Shown: positions 26,648 through 38,973, numbered from the stretch's first letter. The stretch: DNA of 64,000 nt from Anopheles merus (GCF_017562075.2 NW_024427676.1:25508-89507), one strand, 5' to 3'. A program made the numbers and translations. Notes: generated from the sequence alone by a model not told the origin.

Positions 26648-29600
26648 ATGATGATGTGCGGTGAAGTGACGCAACGTGTGCCTTCTTATCGGGGCATGAT
26701 AAAACCACGTCCGGCACAGCGGCGGCACTGTTGGTGGTGGCATTCGATGGCATTGCTTTGCCTGGGGACGCTGTTCCTCCGTATCGGTGACGTCGCTGCA
26801 GCAAAAACTCCCTGCCCGTTGGTGGAGTCCGTCGATATTAGCAACGGCGTGGAGAATGCGGACGGTTCCATCGAGCTGGATGGCGTTCGGTACGGGTCCA
26901 ATCAGTACTTTCGCGATGCCAACTCAACCGTCCGCGGATGTGTGTGCCTGCTGCGCCAGTGTCTGCACATCTGCTGCCCAATGGGGTCGCCCGAAGGGGA
27001 ACCCTGTCCACCGGTGGCGCTGAACGTGAACTTCTCCATGACACCGGACGGGACGGTGCACGATGTGCGCAATCTGCTGGACAGCTCGAGCTACCATCTG
27101 CTTTACTTCAATCCGGAATGTTCGGGCGCGCTGCTAACACTGTACGGGGACGAGTACATCGTGCGATCGGTAGGTGATGTCACCGAAAGTTTGAAATTTC
27201 AATTTCGATGCAACATGCAAACACTTTGGGACACGTGCTCTCTCCTTCTTTCAGGACGGATTGCTGGCGTACGGTGCGTCGACGTACGACTATCGGCACT
27301 ACTGCTTGCAAGCCGACGAACCGACCGCACTCGCCGGCTACTGTGAAACGGTGGACGTACTCGCGATGCATCGCATGTACTCGATCGGTAAGTTGGCGGG
27401 GAGCGACGTCGATCCAAGCAGGCGTGCATTTGGTTGCGTACACGCGTATTTTGGGCGTACTCTGGGGTCGTCCTTGGGGGCACAGCCACACGCAGGAAAA
27501 TGTTTACATGTCCCGCATGGGCGCGCGTGCAGTGCATTAGTGGATTTGTTTTCGCACGGTGGCACCTTGCTTGTGTTGTAGATTTCGACACGGCAAGGGA
27601 GAATTCCGATTGAGCTAGGTCAAAAAGGTGATAACGAGTTTAGCGCGACAGTGAGGGATGTTTTTTTTTGGGGAGGACCGGGATTTAGATAAGCGTGAAA
27701 TGAAAGGTAGCAATAGATAGGCCTTTTACTTTTCTTATTTCAATAGACAATCTTTGTTATTTATAACTGCCTTTGACAGTAAATGGGGTTGAAAGATAAA
27801 AGCCACAGAGACAAAGCGGACAAAACATTATTGGCTTACGGTAGCTTGCATTTGTAAATAAGCGTTAGATCACGTTTTAATGCTGCCAGGAGCAAACTAG
27901 CTATTGACAACGAACCGAGCGGTTTTATCTATTTCTAAGTCACAAGGCAAATATTGGGAGGCACCAACATCTCGATTTCATCGGAATAGGTACTTTTGCA
28001 AGGTGTGTTGGCCCGTTGCAGTGTAGCGGAAAGTCAATACGAGCTGGCCAGATACTTAAGATATTCACAATTGAGGATGGTCTGTGATTTTAATGGATAT
28101 TTCATCTTTTGTACTCAAATCAATGCATGACTGAACGGGAATTATGAAGAAGAATAATTACTTTTTGTGTAACTTATTTAAAAATTGCCGACTTTAATTG
28201 ATTTTAATTTGTATTGGATAGGGGCAGGGCCATTTGAGGGTTAGGGTTAGCTAGAAAAGGTTTATTTTCATTAGAAAAGATAAAATCCAACCAAACACCG
28301 TACATATGTTAGTATAATAGCCTATTAGTATGTGTTAATTTGAAATGGTTTAAATTAGTACCTAATAAGGCTTCTTCAGGAGTAAAACCCAATGGGGAAT
28401 AAGTGTGCATTTAATTTATATTCATTATTATGCATGCAAATATCCTGAAGCACTCTCTGGAAAGCAATAGTTGAAAACAAACACCACCACAAACAATATC
28501 GCATTAATGCAGTGCAGGTGGAATCGATTAAACCTCGCACCAATCGCCTTAAGTAACGAGATGGTGCACTCCACCCCAAAACGTAGATCGTAATCTTGCC
28601 GAGTTTGTGCCACCACACCATCGAGTCGTCTCCCCGTGGGGTACGAGCGGATCCGCTAACGATGTTTGCCCTTGTCCCGTAACACGATACTAGAACAACG
28701 AAACTGTGCGGCTTATTCCCAACAGGCATCATCCTGTCGCTTCCCTTCCTGGTGGCAACGTTCGTCGTGTACGCCCTGCTGCCCGAGATGCAAAACATCC
28801 CCGGCAAGTCGCTGATGTGCTACGTGGCGTGCCTGACCGTCGGCTACCTGCTGCTGGCGCTGATGCGCTTCAGCGTGTACAGCTACCGGTCGGGCTGGTG
28901 CGTCGCGACCGGGTATCTGGTGTACGCGGCCCTGCTCGCCAGCTTCTTCTGGCTGAACGTGATGGCGTTCGATATTTTCTGGACGTTCGGGGGCAGCCGG
29001 GGCCGGTCGAGCGAGCGGCGCAAGTTCCTGTACTACAGCCTGTACGGGTGGGGTGCACCGCTGGCGATCGTGGCGCTCGTAGCCCTGCTGGATAACACCG
29101 AGTTCGTACACGAGTCGATGCGGCCCCAGATCGGTGCGGAGCAGTGCTTTGTCAGCAGTAAGTGCAGCAGCAGCTGTTAGATCCCGGAAGGGTTTAGTTT
29201 ATCGTCCTAACTCCGTTGTGTGGTTTTTTCTCCATTGTGCGCCCACCGTCCCAGCGGAGATGCTGATTGGGTTCCTGTACATGTATCTGCCCATGTTGCT
29301 GCTCGTCAGTGCAAATGTGGCGTTCTTTGCCGTGACGGCGTACCGCATCTTTCGCATGGAGCAGGCGACCGCTTCCGCCCTGTCTGGGGAATCCCGGCGC
29401 CACACCAAGCACGAGAAGGATCGCAACAGGTAAGGGTGTGGCCCTTGTGGACCGGGTCCACCATTAGTGTACCGGAAGTTGCGACCCACTTTGTGCTCAT
29501 TTCACATCCTCCCCATGCAGATATAGTTTGTATTTGCGGCTGTTTATCATCATGGGCGTGACCTGGACGGTGGAGTTCGTTACCTGGCTGGTGCGCGAAC

Positions 29601-30026
29601 CGTCCTGGCTGATCTATCTGGTCGATATCTGCAACTGTCTGACGGGCATCTTCATATTCGTGCTGTTCGTGTGGAAGCAAAAGGTGAAACAGCTGCTGCT
29701 GAAACGGTAAGTACCTCATTCCTTACGATGCTCCCCCCTCTCCTATTTGTGTGCTCCAGTAGTGCCAGCCGTCTCTTGTTCCCTCTGAAGGGCGTGCGGG
29801 CGTGCACCCACTCCCGTCCGCATTCCGGGCAGGTGATGATGATCGCCAACACATAGTCAGCCCCATGGCCGTGACGCCGTGTTTACCCGTTCGCAGATTC
29901 GGTTTCTCCCAGGCCTCCGCCAGTCGGAACGATCAGCACACCAACAGCACCATCAGCACGACGCGTACGACCGACCTGAAGGCAAACGCGGAGACGCGCC
30001 TGACGGATGTGACTCACGGGAATTGA
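26648..30026 (+). CDS. Methuselah-like G-protein-coupled receptor (mth-B), 6 exons, 525 aa
   Basis: This is a second Methuselah-family receptor. Coding exons: 26648-27169, 27255-27387, 28726-29157, 29255-29429, 29521-29706 and 29897-30026. All introns are GT-AG, and the spliced frame is 1578 nt with TGA at 30024-30026. The first ATG gives a hydrophilic stretch before the hydrophobic segment. An in-frame ATG at 26747 (residue 34) starts right at the signal peptide and would give 492 aa, so that start is a real alternative. The ectodomain (to about 217) has a GCVCLLRQCLHICC cysteine block and sites NST and NFS. The membrane domain starts at about 219. Helix 2 has GKSLMCYV and helix 3 SFFWLNVMAFDIFWTF. 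WC before helix 3 and the loop AEQC supply the disulfide. RHTKHEKDRNR precedes helix 6, and DICNC starts helix 7. The tail is about 42 residues and Thr-rich. Exons 4 and 5 have exactly the same lengths (175 and 186 nt) as in mth-A and mth-C, supporting the model. The ligand is unknown. Confidence 0.93.
27388..28725 (+). other. Intron 2 of mth-B (1.3 kb)
   Basis: Phase-1 intron in the same position as in mth-A and mth-C. No nested gene was seen. A short duplicated GGGTTA motif at about 28236-28250 resembles telomere repeat but is only two units. Confidence 0.75.
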
Positions 30027-32125
30027 TGGAATGTTTACGCAATGGACGCGAGCACAACGCACCGACCGAGCGACCGACCGGCTGCAGCAGTTAATGTATT
30101 CGCGAAAACCGCGGGCTAATGTACTGCCGTCTTCAATTGGTGATCGACCATTGTTTCATGTACGGATGATGATTGACCATTAGGCGTGTGAGCATGGCCA
30201 TGACCACCAACCTTAACTGGCAATCAGTGCAAGTGTATTGCTGTTTGCATTTTTTATGGCACATTTCGTCTGATCTTTTGGGGAAGGTTTAAGTGTGTGT
30301 GTGTGGAGTGTGCGAAATGATGCATCTTCGATCACATGACCTCATTGTATTGTAGGACTTTCCTTTCCTGTCGATATCGGACTTTCTACACAGAGCAACA
30401 CAGTCAACTGTGACTACATCGTTTTGAAAAAAAAAGTATTAAATTGATGCATCTTTTTTCTTCTTCTATTTGGCTTAATGTCCTACAAGGACTGACTGCT
30501 GGCCTATAATGGCTTTGGAGACTTAATTCAGTATAACAGTCCTTGGTACTTGGGGGACGATCTTTTCTAGGATCCATTGGTCCCATGACGAGCATGTTAT
30601 TGAGTCGTACGAGTCGTACGTAAAATAATCCTAAAGTATTCCAAAGTCACACGCAACACAATTGGAATAGCGAATACTCATGCAACAAACGGTAAATCGA
30701 TAGGAACAATTCAAACTGCTGAAATATTTCACACCTGCCTTGAAATATTTCAAATCGAACCGGTCGAGCAACAGTTTCATCGATTTTCATTTAAAAATTT
30801 AACTCCAACCGTCATTTCCAATCATGTTTTGGCGGGTGATTTTGATAAGAAGAACAAAAGATATGCAAAAATACTTACCCTATTGTATGTTTAACTATAA
30901 TCGACTAAATTATATGAAAAGTTACTTAACGAGCATCAAGCATTTGAACAATAGTTATTCGAAAATAGCTTAGTGTAAGACATTCGCAATGTACATCAGT
31001 GTTAATTCCGTGTACTCCTCAGAGTACTTCTATCTACCTCTCTACATCCATATTAAACTATTCCAGTTAGATACGCAAAGAAGTACAAGCGATCGCACCA
31101 ACAGCCACAATGACTCACCAACATGCATGCATTAAAATGATTCATAAATCTTGATATTTTCAACGCATTAGGTAAACACAACCATGCTGAGCCAGATAAC
31201 AACCATCTGTTTGCTAGTATGCGCGCTTTACATTTTGTATATTTGGGTATGTTTTGTGCGGCATCGTCGCTGGTCGTTTGAACTCAACTACAAAACTGCT
31301 TTGTGCTTTGTGAAATAGTGTATGTTTAGTTTGCTAATTTTACAACAACACAGCGTGCAAAGAGTATTACATCGATGCAAAGAATAGTAGTATTGTGTTA
31401 AGCCGAAGAATAAATCTTAAATTGTTCAATGTCAAGGCATCAGTGTTTCTGTGCTTCAAATTCTGTGTGGTCGAGCAAGTTGAGAACAATACTACTGTGT
31501 GTGTATGTACCATTCAATTCCCACTTTCTGAAACATCTTCTCCTCGCAGTGTTTGGGAGAAAGTGATTAGCCAGTGTGTGGATTTTTGGTTGTTGTTGCT
31601 CGTTTTCTTCTACCTTGCTTTCTTCACAAACGGACATTCGATAACTCTCTGTACACAATCGTAAGTATGTTTATCGCCCCTACGGATTTCTAGGATGTCG
31701 ATGGGGGCGAGAGCAAGGCGATGTACTCAAAATAGAACTACCTACCAGCCGGGCTAAAGAGAGCGAGAGTAGTATCACTGTTTTGCTCCAAATCTGCTCG
31801 GCTGCTAAGGTGTTAAGTAATTTCTCCAGGGGTGGTGGTGGTGGTGGTGTCTGTCTGGAATAGGACCTTTTCGGATTTGTGTATAAACAAAGCTCGATGC
31901 TTCTTTCTGTGTGCTCTTGGTGCCGAAATCCGTTCTCTGTGCTCCCACACGCGGTGGCGATTGTTAGCCGCAAGATTTTCCCCCAGTTGGAGATGTGCTG
32001 AAGCGATTGGTCACGATCTCCGGTTGGTTTTACAGGTGGCAGATACAACCATTGCAGTGCTAATCGGAACGTGGTCCACACAAGTCGGTGGATGGTGAAG
32101 AAGTGCGTTGTAAAAAGTGTGTGTG
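30027..32125. other. mth-B 3' region, intergenic DNA and mth-C leader
   Basis: A weak ATTAAA at 30438-30443 may be the mth-B poly(A) signal. There is one SINE-like copy at 30455-30622. Another AATAAA lies at 31409-31414. GC rises at about 31.7-32.1 kb before the mth-C start and probably includes its promoter and leader. A possible acceptor TTTTACAG lies near 32035. No other gene was recognised. Confidence 0.45.
30455..30622 (-). repeat. Degenerate SINE200-like element, reverse orientation
   Basis: On the + strand it begins with TTCTTCTTCTATTTGGC and ends with CCCATGACGAGCATGTTATTGAGTCGTACGAG, parallel to the copy at 21058-21252. It lies downstream of the mth-B stop, possibly in its 3' UTR. 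Confidence 0.65.
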
Positions 32126-34269
32126 ATGCAGCTCTACAGTCGGTTCTATGCTGAAATGATCTTGATCATTTACTGTGCAATCATTTCAATTGAAGTCATC
32201 CACGGTGACCATTTGGATCCTTTCGATTGTCCCGCTGCAGAACGGATCGATCTAACGGAGGGTGTCCCAGATCCCCAAGGTTCTATTCGATTCGCCGGGA
32301 ATGTTTATCCGTCCGAGAACTACACCCAACGCTCGGACCACAACCATCGCTACAGCTGCGTGTGTGCCGTGCGCAAGTGTGTGTACGTGTGTTGCTATCA
32401 CATTAATCGAACGGAATGTGAACAATCGGCCCTGCCCTTAAATCGAACCAGCCTAAACCGAGCGAGCTGGAGCGACGTGGACTTGCTGGAGGAGGTTGAT
32501 CTACGGGAGAGCAGCGAGTACTGGCTGATCTATGCGACGCCACCGGCCTGGAGCAGCATGCCCGGCTACTCGCTACAGATCGCGGGCCACGAAGGTGAAC
32601 TTATTAATGTATGGGTGCCGAAAGCGTGGCGGAAGAGGAAGCGATAGTGCGGTAATGTGTTATGTGATGTTTATGATGCTTTGCAGGATGGAAGCTTTGC
32701 GTATGGGGCGAAAGTGTACGCGAGCAGAACGTACTGCATAAATCCCGCCGAAGATTCGACGCCGCACGTGTGGATAATGGAAACGGACGAGCATCTGGAG
32801 GTGCACCGGTGGCATTCGCTGGGTGAGTTGGGGATGCTGGGGTTGTAGTTTATGAGATCTTCTGTTTGTTGTGCGTGGAGTCGGCCTGCGTCCTTGTTGG
32901 TGTTTTTCAACTTGTTTGTATCATTATGTAAAGTTCTAAAGTAAAGGCAATCTTTAATTACATGATATTTTCCGATATTCAGAATTATCCATTAGAACGA
33001 CCACAACCCTTATTCCTCAGAATCTCAAAATAGAACATGATCTTATGTTCGCTGGAAAATGAAGCTGATGCATGATATGAAATGATCAGCACTGTATTGC
33101 TAGTAGGCAACTATTTCCCGTTAAGCTATACAATGAATAATCCCTCTCTGTTCTAGGTATGATCATCTCCATACCGTTTCTCGTAGCAACGTTGATCGTG
33201 TACGCTCTTATACCGGACCTACGTAACATCCCTGGGAAGTCGCTGATGTGCTACGTCTTAATGCTGATGGTTAGCTATCTGGCACTGATACTGATCAAGC
33301 GCAGCGTGTTCGATGGTTCACCCGATTGGTGTACGGGCATCGGGTACGCGTACTACTTTTCGGTAATGTCAAGCTTCTTCTGGCTCAATTTGATGGCGTT
33401 CGACATCTTCTGGACGTTCGGTGGCAGGCGACGACGGACGACTGATCAGGGGAAATTTCTACTGTACTGCTGCTACGGGTTTGGCAGTCCGTTGATCTTC
33501 CTCGCGATCGCACTGGTGGCGGATCATACCGATCTGATGTATACGAGCCTGCGTCCAGGGTTCGGAGATGGCCAGTGTCTTTTTAAGGGTAAGGAAGGGC
33601 TTTATTAATGTTGAATTACATAAGAGAATAAGCGTTGTTTTTCATTTTAGGAGAGCAATTTGTATCATTTTTGTATCTGTACCTTCCGTTGGTGCTGCTG
33701 GTGAGTGCCAATCTGTTCTTCTTCATCAGCACTGCGGCAAAGATCAACAGCATAGAGCGCACTACAGCGGCCGCTCTTCAAGAAGAGTCGGGACGACACA
33801 GCAAGTATACGAACGAACGAAATAGGTGAGTGAGCTACATGAAGTAATCCAAATTATAGGCCCTCATTGAGCTCATCTATCGCAGATATGGCCTGTACGT
33901 CCGACTGTTCGTAGTGATGGGTGTAACATGGACGTTTGAGTTCATTACCTGGTTCGCTGACGCGCAGAACTGGCTAGTGTATGCGACGGACGTTTGTAAC
34001 TGCATCAGCGGTGTGTTTATTTTCTTCCTGTTTGTGTGGAAGCGCAAAGTGTGGAAGTTGCTGCAACAGAGGTTAAGTAGCGCGAAGAGCACTGGAAGAC
34101 GAGCGGGCGTAAGCTTACTGAGGGTGGTTCTCTTTCTGATTGCAGGCTTAGCGGTAAGGAAGTGCAAAAACGCAACCAGGCACTGTTTTCGGTGAGCGGT
34201 ACGAGAACCACTAGCTTGGCACCGGGCCGCAAACTGTCCACCTTAAAGATGGATACTTCCAGTTTCTAG
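32126..34269 (+). CDS. Methuselah-like G-protein-coupled receptor (mth-C), 6 exons, 511 aa
   Basis: This is a third Methuselah-family receptor. Coding exons: 32126-32608, 32687-32822, 33157-33588, 33651-33825, 33886-34071 and 34146-34269. The spliced frame is 1536 nt with TAG at 34267-34269. Residues 1 to about 29 look like a signal peptide (hydrophobic core ILIIYCAIISI). The ectodomain has a SCVCAVRKCVYVCC block and sites NYT and NRT (twice). The membrane domain begins near 207, with GKSLMCYV in helix 2, DWC before helix 3, SFFWLNLMAFDIFWTF in helix 3, DGQC in extracellular loop 2, RHSKYTNERNR before helix 6, and DVCNC in helix 7. Exons 3, 4 and 5 match mth-B exactly in length (432, 175, 186 nt). 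Introns are 60-334 bp, making this the most compact paralogue. The last donor is the weaker GTTAAG, and the 74-bp intron behind it has no in-frame stop, unlike the corresponding introns of mth-A and mth-B. Confidence 0.93.
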
Positions 34270-34497
34270 TGGTGTTTAGAAGTGAATTTTTTTCGGTTCC
34301 CATTTTCATGCCAAGTGCCACGAAAGTGGAGGTAAATAGAGTAGATCCGTTGTATGCTTTGTTTTGTGTTATGAGCTAATACCTTGTATTCGATTTATTG
34401 AACAACAGTTAATCGTCAAGATATCACCAGGACCTCAATTTTGAAGGCACATAGAATGATCGAATGTGTAAGGTACATTTACAATTACAAACTGTTT

Positions 34498-34713
34498 CGT
34501 AGCCTTAATTAAAAAAAAAATATTCATTATCAAAAAATTCATAAGAACAGTTAGCATTTCAGCTAAAATTTCAAGCTATGAATCCTCAATTGCTTACTAT
34601 GAATCCTCAATTGCGTAGCCTTAATTAAAAAAAAAATATTCATTATCAAAAAATTCATAAGAACAGTTAGCATTTCAGCTAAAATTTCAAGCTATGAATC
34701 CTCAATTGCTTAC
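34498..34713. repeat. 116-bp direct tandem duplication
   Basis: The sequence from 34498 recurs from 34614 with perfect identity for 100 bp (34498-34597 equals 34614-34713). The 16-bp piece TATGAATCCTCAATTG is additionally duplicated at the end of the first unit. Perfect identity indicates a recent event, or an assembly duplication. Confidence 0.95.
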
Positions 34714-36542
34714 GAAGTTTTAAATTTGTATGGAATTGCATGACCAACGATCGTCAATAATCGACCATAGTGCACTGTTTGATGTTTGAGCTATTCTCCA
34801 CTAGGTGACGCCACCATAGGACATGCATCCACACCTTGGACAGTGCAATTCACAGTTTTTGAAGTAGAATTTCTTTGTGAACGCGTACAGAAACATGAAG
34901 TGCATTCTTTCATCTTGCTTTTAATTTATTATCAACGTGATGAGGTATAGATTCATAAAAATAAACGTAAGCAAACATCATGCCTATTGACTGCTTAATT
35001 TGCTGGCAAACACAATAGCAGCAGTTAACTATTTAAAAGTATATTTCTAGCCCGTTCGGTTATGTTTACCAAAACAAAAACCTTTATGAATCCTCCCAAA
35101 GCAATTAGCTTTCATTTGCAAAATAAATATACAAAAAACTTTATCTCAAGACAAAAAAGGGCGTTGTACAACCGCCACATCCTTCAGACAACATTTCGCC
35201 AGCACCGTTCCATAAATCATCGTCGCTAGGCGATGTAATTCTTCTTGTGTCACACACAAATTACCAGAAATTACGGCTCACCGAATGTCCACCCGAACGC
35301 CCGAAGGGATTCGTGCGCATAAAACCGGTGTGCCAACAACGTGCCAGAATAAATGAATGATTCCTTCGAAACAAACAGTTCCACCGCACTGGCTTCTCCC
35401 TTCTTGTCTCCTGCTCCCTTTTCAGAGCTCATAAATGTTGGGTGAAAATGCAGCATAAATCATGCAGCAGAATAATAGGTTTTCACAGTGCCGGAGAAAC
35501 CAGCTTTCGCTGGTCCCAATAATCTCCAAGTGGTTCCACCATTTCCACCCATTAGCACAAAAATGCACGTGACACGCTCCGTTTGACGAAGATGTATTCC
35601 GGTTGATTAGATTATGAGGAGGGATATCGCTATGGCATCGCTCTGTGCGGGCGTGTGTGTGTTTTTTTGCCTTCGCTTTTCGACCATGTGATCGGTAAGC
35701 GATATAACAGGGAGCTTCATCCACGGAGACGGCATCCATATTCATCAGCACACGGGGTAGACTGGGTTCCGAAACACACTACCGAAACTATTCGTTTGAA
35801 TTAGACTGATTAAGATTTCGGTCCAGCAACAACGTGGGACTGGAACAACGTGCGAAAGAGTGATCGAGTGGAGAACAATATCAACCATGCTGCGGGCACG
35901 CTCGTGTGTGTTTGTGTGTATGTGCTTTATTTTCCAGTTTCTCTCCTAGTTCTCTCCACTCGGACTATTGTCCTGGCAGGAAAGTTAGAACCGTTTTCTT
36001 GCACGTCACGACGAACGAGGAACGTCGTGTTGTTTGTGGCCGCCCGTCGCCCGTTATTGTGGCATCGCTCGAAGGTAAAAGTCACCCATGTGGCTAATTA
36101 AATTCTATTACGAAGCGAAACCGCGGAACAGCACACCGTCTGGGATTGGTATGCATTTCCTATTACGTTTGTTTTTCTTTTCCGTTCTTCAATGTCCTTA
36201 TTGTCGCTCTGAGTGTGTGTGCGAGTTGGGTTGTTTATGCAGTAGAGCATTCAGCTGCTTTAAAGCTTCATTGTACAACCGTTGTCTGGTGGTGAGCGGC
36301 ACTCGGGCGGTACCGCTGTGGGCAAGAGAAAGGCCCGAATGGTCTGTGGCAATGTCCTGAACCACACATTACTACACCCATACTACCGATACCGCACTGC
36401 TGCTTCCTTGCAAACTGTCGACACATTCTGGTGTGGAACATTTCTTGCGCCGAGAAGCGAGGCAAGAGAGCTTTTGCCTTTGAGCAAGCGACAAAAACCA
36501 CTTACATACCAGATTTTATGTTGCAAGTACATGTATAAAAAC

Positions 36543-36568
36543 CCACACACACACACACACACACACAC
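36543..36568. repeat. (CA)n microsatellite
   Basis: Uninterrupted run of about 13 CA units. Confidence 0.95.
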
Positions 36569-36821
36569 GTACAGTGTGTTGCTGCATTTGCTTGCTTCCC
36601 ACCACCGCGAGGGCACACCCGCAAGAGCGCCAAATCTGGCCACTGCCGAAAAAATAGAACGCTACAGTGCTTAATTTGTCGCGTACTGCATTAAGCCAAC
36701 GCTAAAGGTTGACTTCAAACGGGGAAACGGTGGAAAGTGTTGTGTTGAGCCCGAGGGTTCGTTGAGGTGAGGTGAGAAAATGTATTTGTTGTTGTTAATC
36801 CTGGCTACATGTGGGATGGGG

Positions 36822-36822
36822 C

Positions 36823-36849
<27 letters not shown>
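36822..36849. repeat. (GT)n microsatellite
   Basis: Uninterrupted run of about 14 GT units. It is 250 bp from the CA run at 36543 and complementary to it, so the two could form a long-range hairpin. Confidence 0.95.
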
Positions 36850-36853
<4 letters not shown>

Positions 36854-37619
36854 GGGGTAAAGAACGGTCGGGACGGGTACGTGTTTGGTGGTATTATCGC
36901 TAATGATGGAGGTTGGGTGTATTTTTGCTCACGGGGGTCCGGGGGGGTGGTATGCAACAAATTACGATTATTTGCTGAGTCAAGTGTTGTGTGAATTTAA
37001 TGTTTTAATACGAGTGCTGCAGACACCCATTGGGAGCAGGAGTGTGTGTGTTTTTCTGTGAAGGTTACAAAGTACGAGAGACTAGGTGTAATCTTTTGCT
37101 TGTGGAAGTTGATGCAGGGGAAAATGTATGAAAGTTGGCCAAGTAAGTGTTTTGTTGTCCGAAGAATAAGTTTCGTTTCAACTGTTTTTGTCCAGAATTA
37201 CTAAAAAAATTAGTATTATGAATAAATTATAAATATTGACTAATACTGCATTTAGTTTTTGTTAATTTCATCACAATTTGAGTATCTTAAAAGTACCTCT
37301 ATACTTCTTTCTTCGATAATTTTCAACAACTCTTACAAAATTCGAATAACTGTTTCTGCTCAGCTAAGGATTTGTAGGAAATCCTTAAAACATAAAAAGG
37401 TATAAAAGACATTATTTTAAAGAAATTTTCCAAAATTCCCAGAAATTAGCAATAAAAGAGCGAATCGAACCAGAACTTGAAGAGTCATCAATGCAGTGAT
37501 TGTAACTGGACCCAAGAACTTAAGAAGGTAGGTTCTTTTGAACGTGATTTGTATCAGTAACCAATACTGATTGGGTCAGCGACAACAATATATTCCGTAA
37601 TCATAGCCATGGTTCTTCC

Positions 37620-37814
37620 GGCGGTCCCGTAGTACAGTCATCAATTTAATAACATGCTCGTCATACATTCAAGCCTCAGGCCTCAGCCCTGGGTTCCTCC
37701 GTAGTAAGGACTGACTTGACTTGTACGGCTGCGTGATACTGAATAAGAGCCAAAACACTGTATAGGTCGTCGGCATGTCCACGTAGTACGTTACTCCAAA
37801 TAGAAGAAGAAGAG
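37620..37814 (+). repeat. SINE200-like element
   Basis: Order of motifs: GGTCCCGTAGTACAGTC head, AACATGCTCGTCATACATTCAAGCC (degenerate box B), GTAAGGACTGACTTG, ACGGCTGCGTGATACTGAATAAG, and a CCAAATAGAAGAAGAAGAG end. Both the tRNA-like head and the A-rich triplet tail are kept. Confidence 0.7.
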
Positions 37815-38851
37815 ACTATGGGGTACATATATGGTTTTGGATTAGTTCACAAATAAGTTAAGCTTGAGAAATAGAACCTAAAGTGTACCTAAAGATGAAC
37901 TGGAACAATACAGAACAATGCTGAAGCAACTGCTAAGACTGTTGGGCTATTTAAAAGGATCCATATTCCAGTCCATATCTATCAAATAAACCTATTTTTA
38001 AAGCTAATATTTTTAGTTGATAATTTAATAATACTAATTAGATGGTCTTTTCTACTACATAATATCCAATTTCATTCTTTTCATCTTCTTTACACTTATT
38101 TTTAAGTGCTCTTGGGACAATATCGACATGTTAACTCTTTATGCCTTTGAAGGACATTTAAACGTCATTTCTTATACTTCGTTGCGATTTCAGCAAACAT
38201 TTGCAGGAAATAAACCAAGAAATAAAGTTGTATATCATTGAGTACCTTTTGTCATTACTAATAGCTTCCTTCCTCTATAAAAATGAAGCGCTTACGGAAG
38301 CGCCATGCATGGAAAACTCATTAATCGATGTGTGTGGAGTGATCTTCACATGCAAATTGGTTTCCGATCACCACATACTGAAGAAGAAAAAAAAACCTAA
38401 AAAATCCTCAACCTTCAATCTCAAAGTCTCAGAATGAAACTAAGCCCCCCCCCAAGTCTTGTTTCCCAAGTGCCATTGATAATGATTTTCCACACCGACA
38501 CCTCTACCAAGAAAGCACACCACCAAAGGGCCTTGAGTAAATAGTAGGGCCTTTTGTACACCAGTATACCCCATGGCTGATTAAACTATTGTCAACTAAA
38601 GTTAATGTGCGAAACAACCAAAAACCTGCCGAAAAAATCCGTCATCCTTCATTGATTTGATCAGCAGAGATCTCACACTTCAGCTAGATGGAGATTGAAA
38701 GCCAGCCCGGGGTAACAGCGAGAAGAAAACAACCGTTGAGGCGTGAAGACGAAGTCAAAAGCCCGCACGATTAACCGCCGGCGTAAGCTTTTCGTCGCCT
38801 TCGATTAGGCTCGCGAAGGGGGCTTAGGGGGATGGAAGTTTTCAACGAGGG

Positions 38852-38890
38852 TATAAGAAATAGGTGCACCGATCGATTGTGTCGTAGTCG
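38852..38890 (+). promoter_or_regulatory. TATA-like core promoter of the histidine-rich protein gene
   Basis: TATAAGAA at about 38852 is followed 30-35 bp later by GTAGTCGGTTCTG, a plausible initiator near 38885. The ATG follows about 90 bp downstream with no intervening splice site needed. Confidence 0.5.
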
Positions 38891-38973
38891 GTTCTGAACT
38901 CTCGAATAGAGAAGTGATCGTGTGATTTGTGATTTGTGAGTTGTGATCTGTTGTGTTACTTGTGCCTAGCAAG

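Larger units (their letters stand above)
34270..38850. other. mth-C 3' region and intergenic DNA
   Basis: A candidate poly(A) signal AATAAA lies at 34960-34965. The stretch contains a 116-bp tandem duplication, CA and GT microsatellites, one SINE-like copy, and a GC-richer block at about 35.15-36.9 kb whose short frames on both strands I do not recognise. That block could be regulatory or the 5' part of another gene. Confidence 0.4.

Noticed and set aside
28236..28250. Telomere-like GGGTTA repeats
   Set aside because: Only two units; dipteran telomeres do not use this repeat, so it is chance.
28713..29111. 132-codon antisense frame within mth-B exon 3
   Set aside because: Lies entirely opposite a conserved GPCR exon; GC-rich shadow frame.
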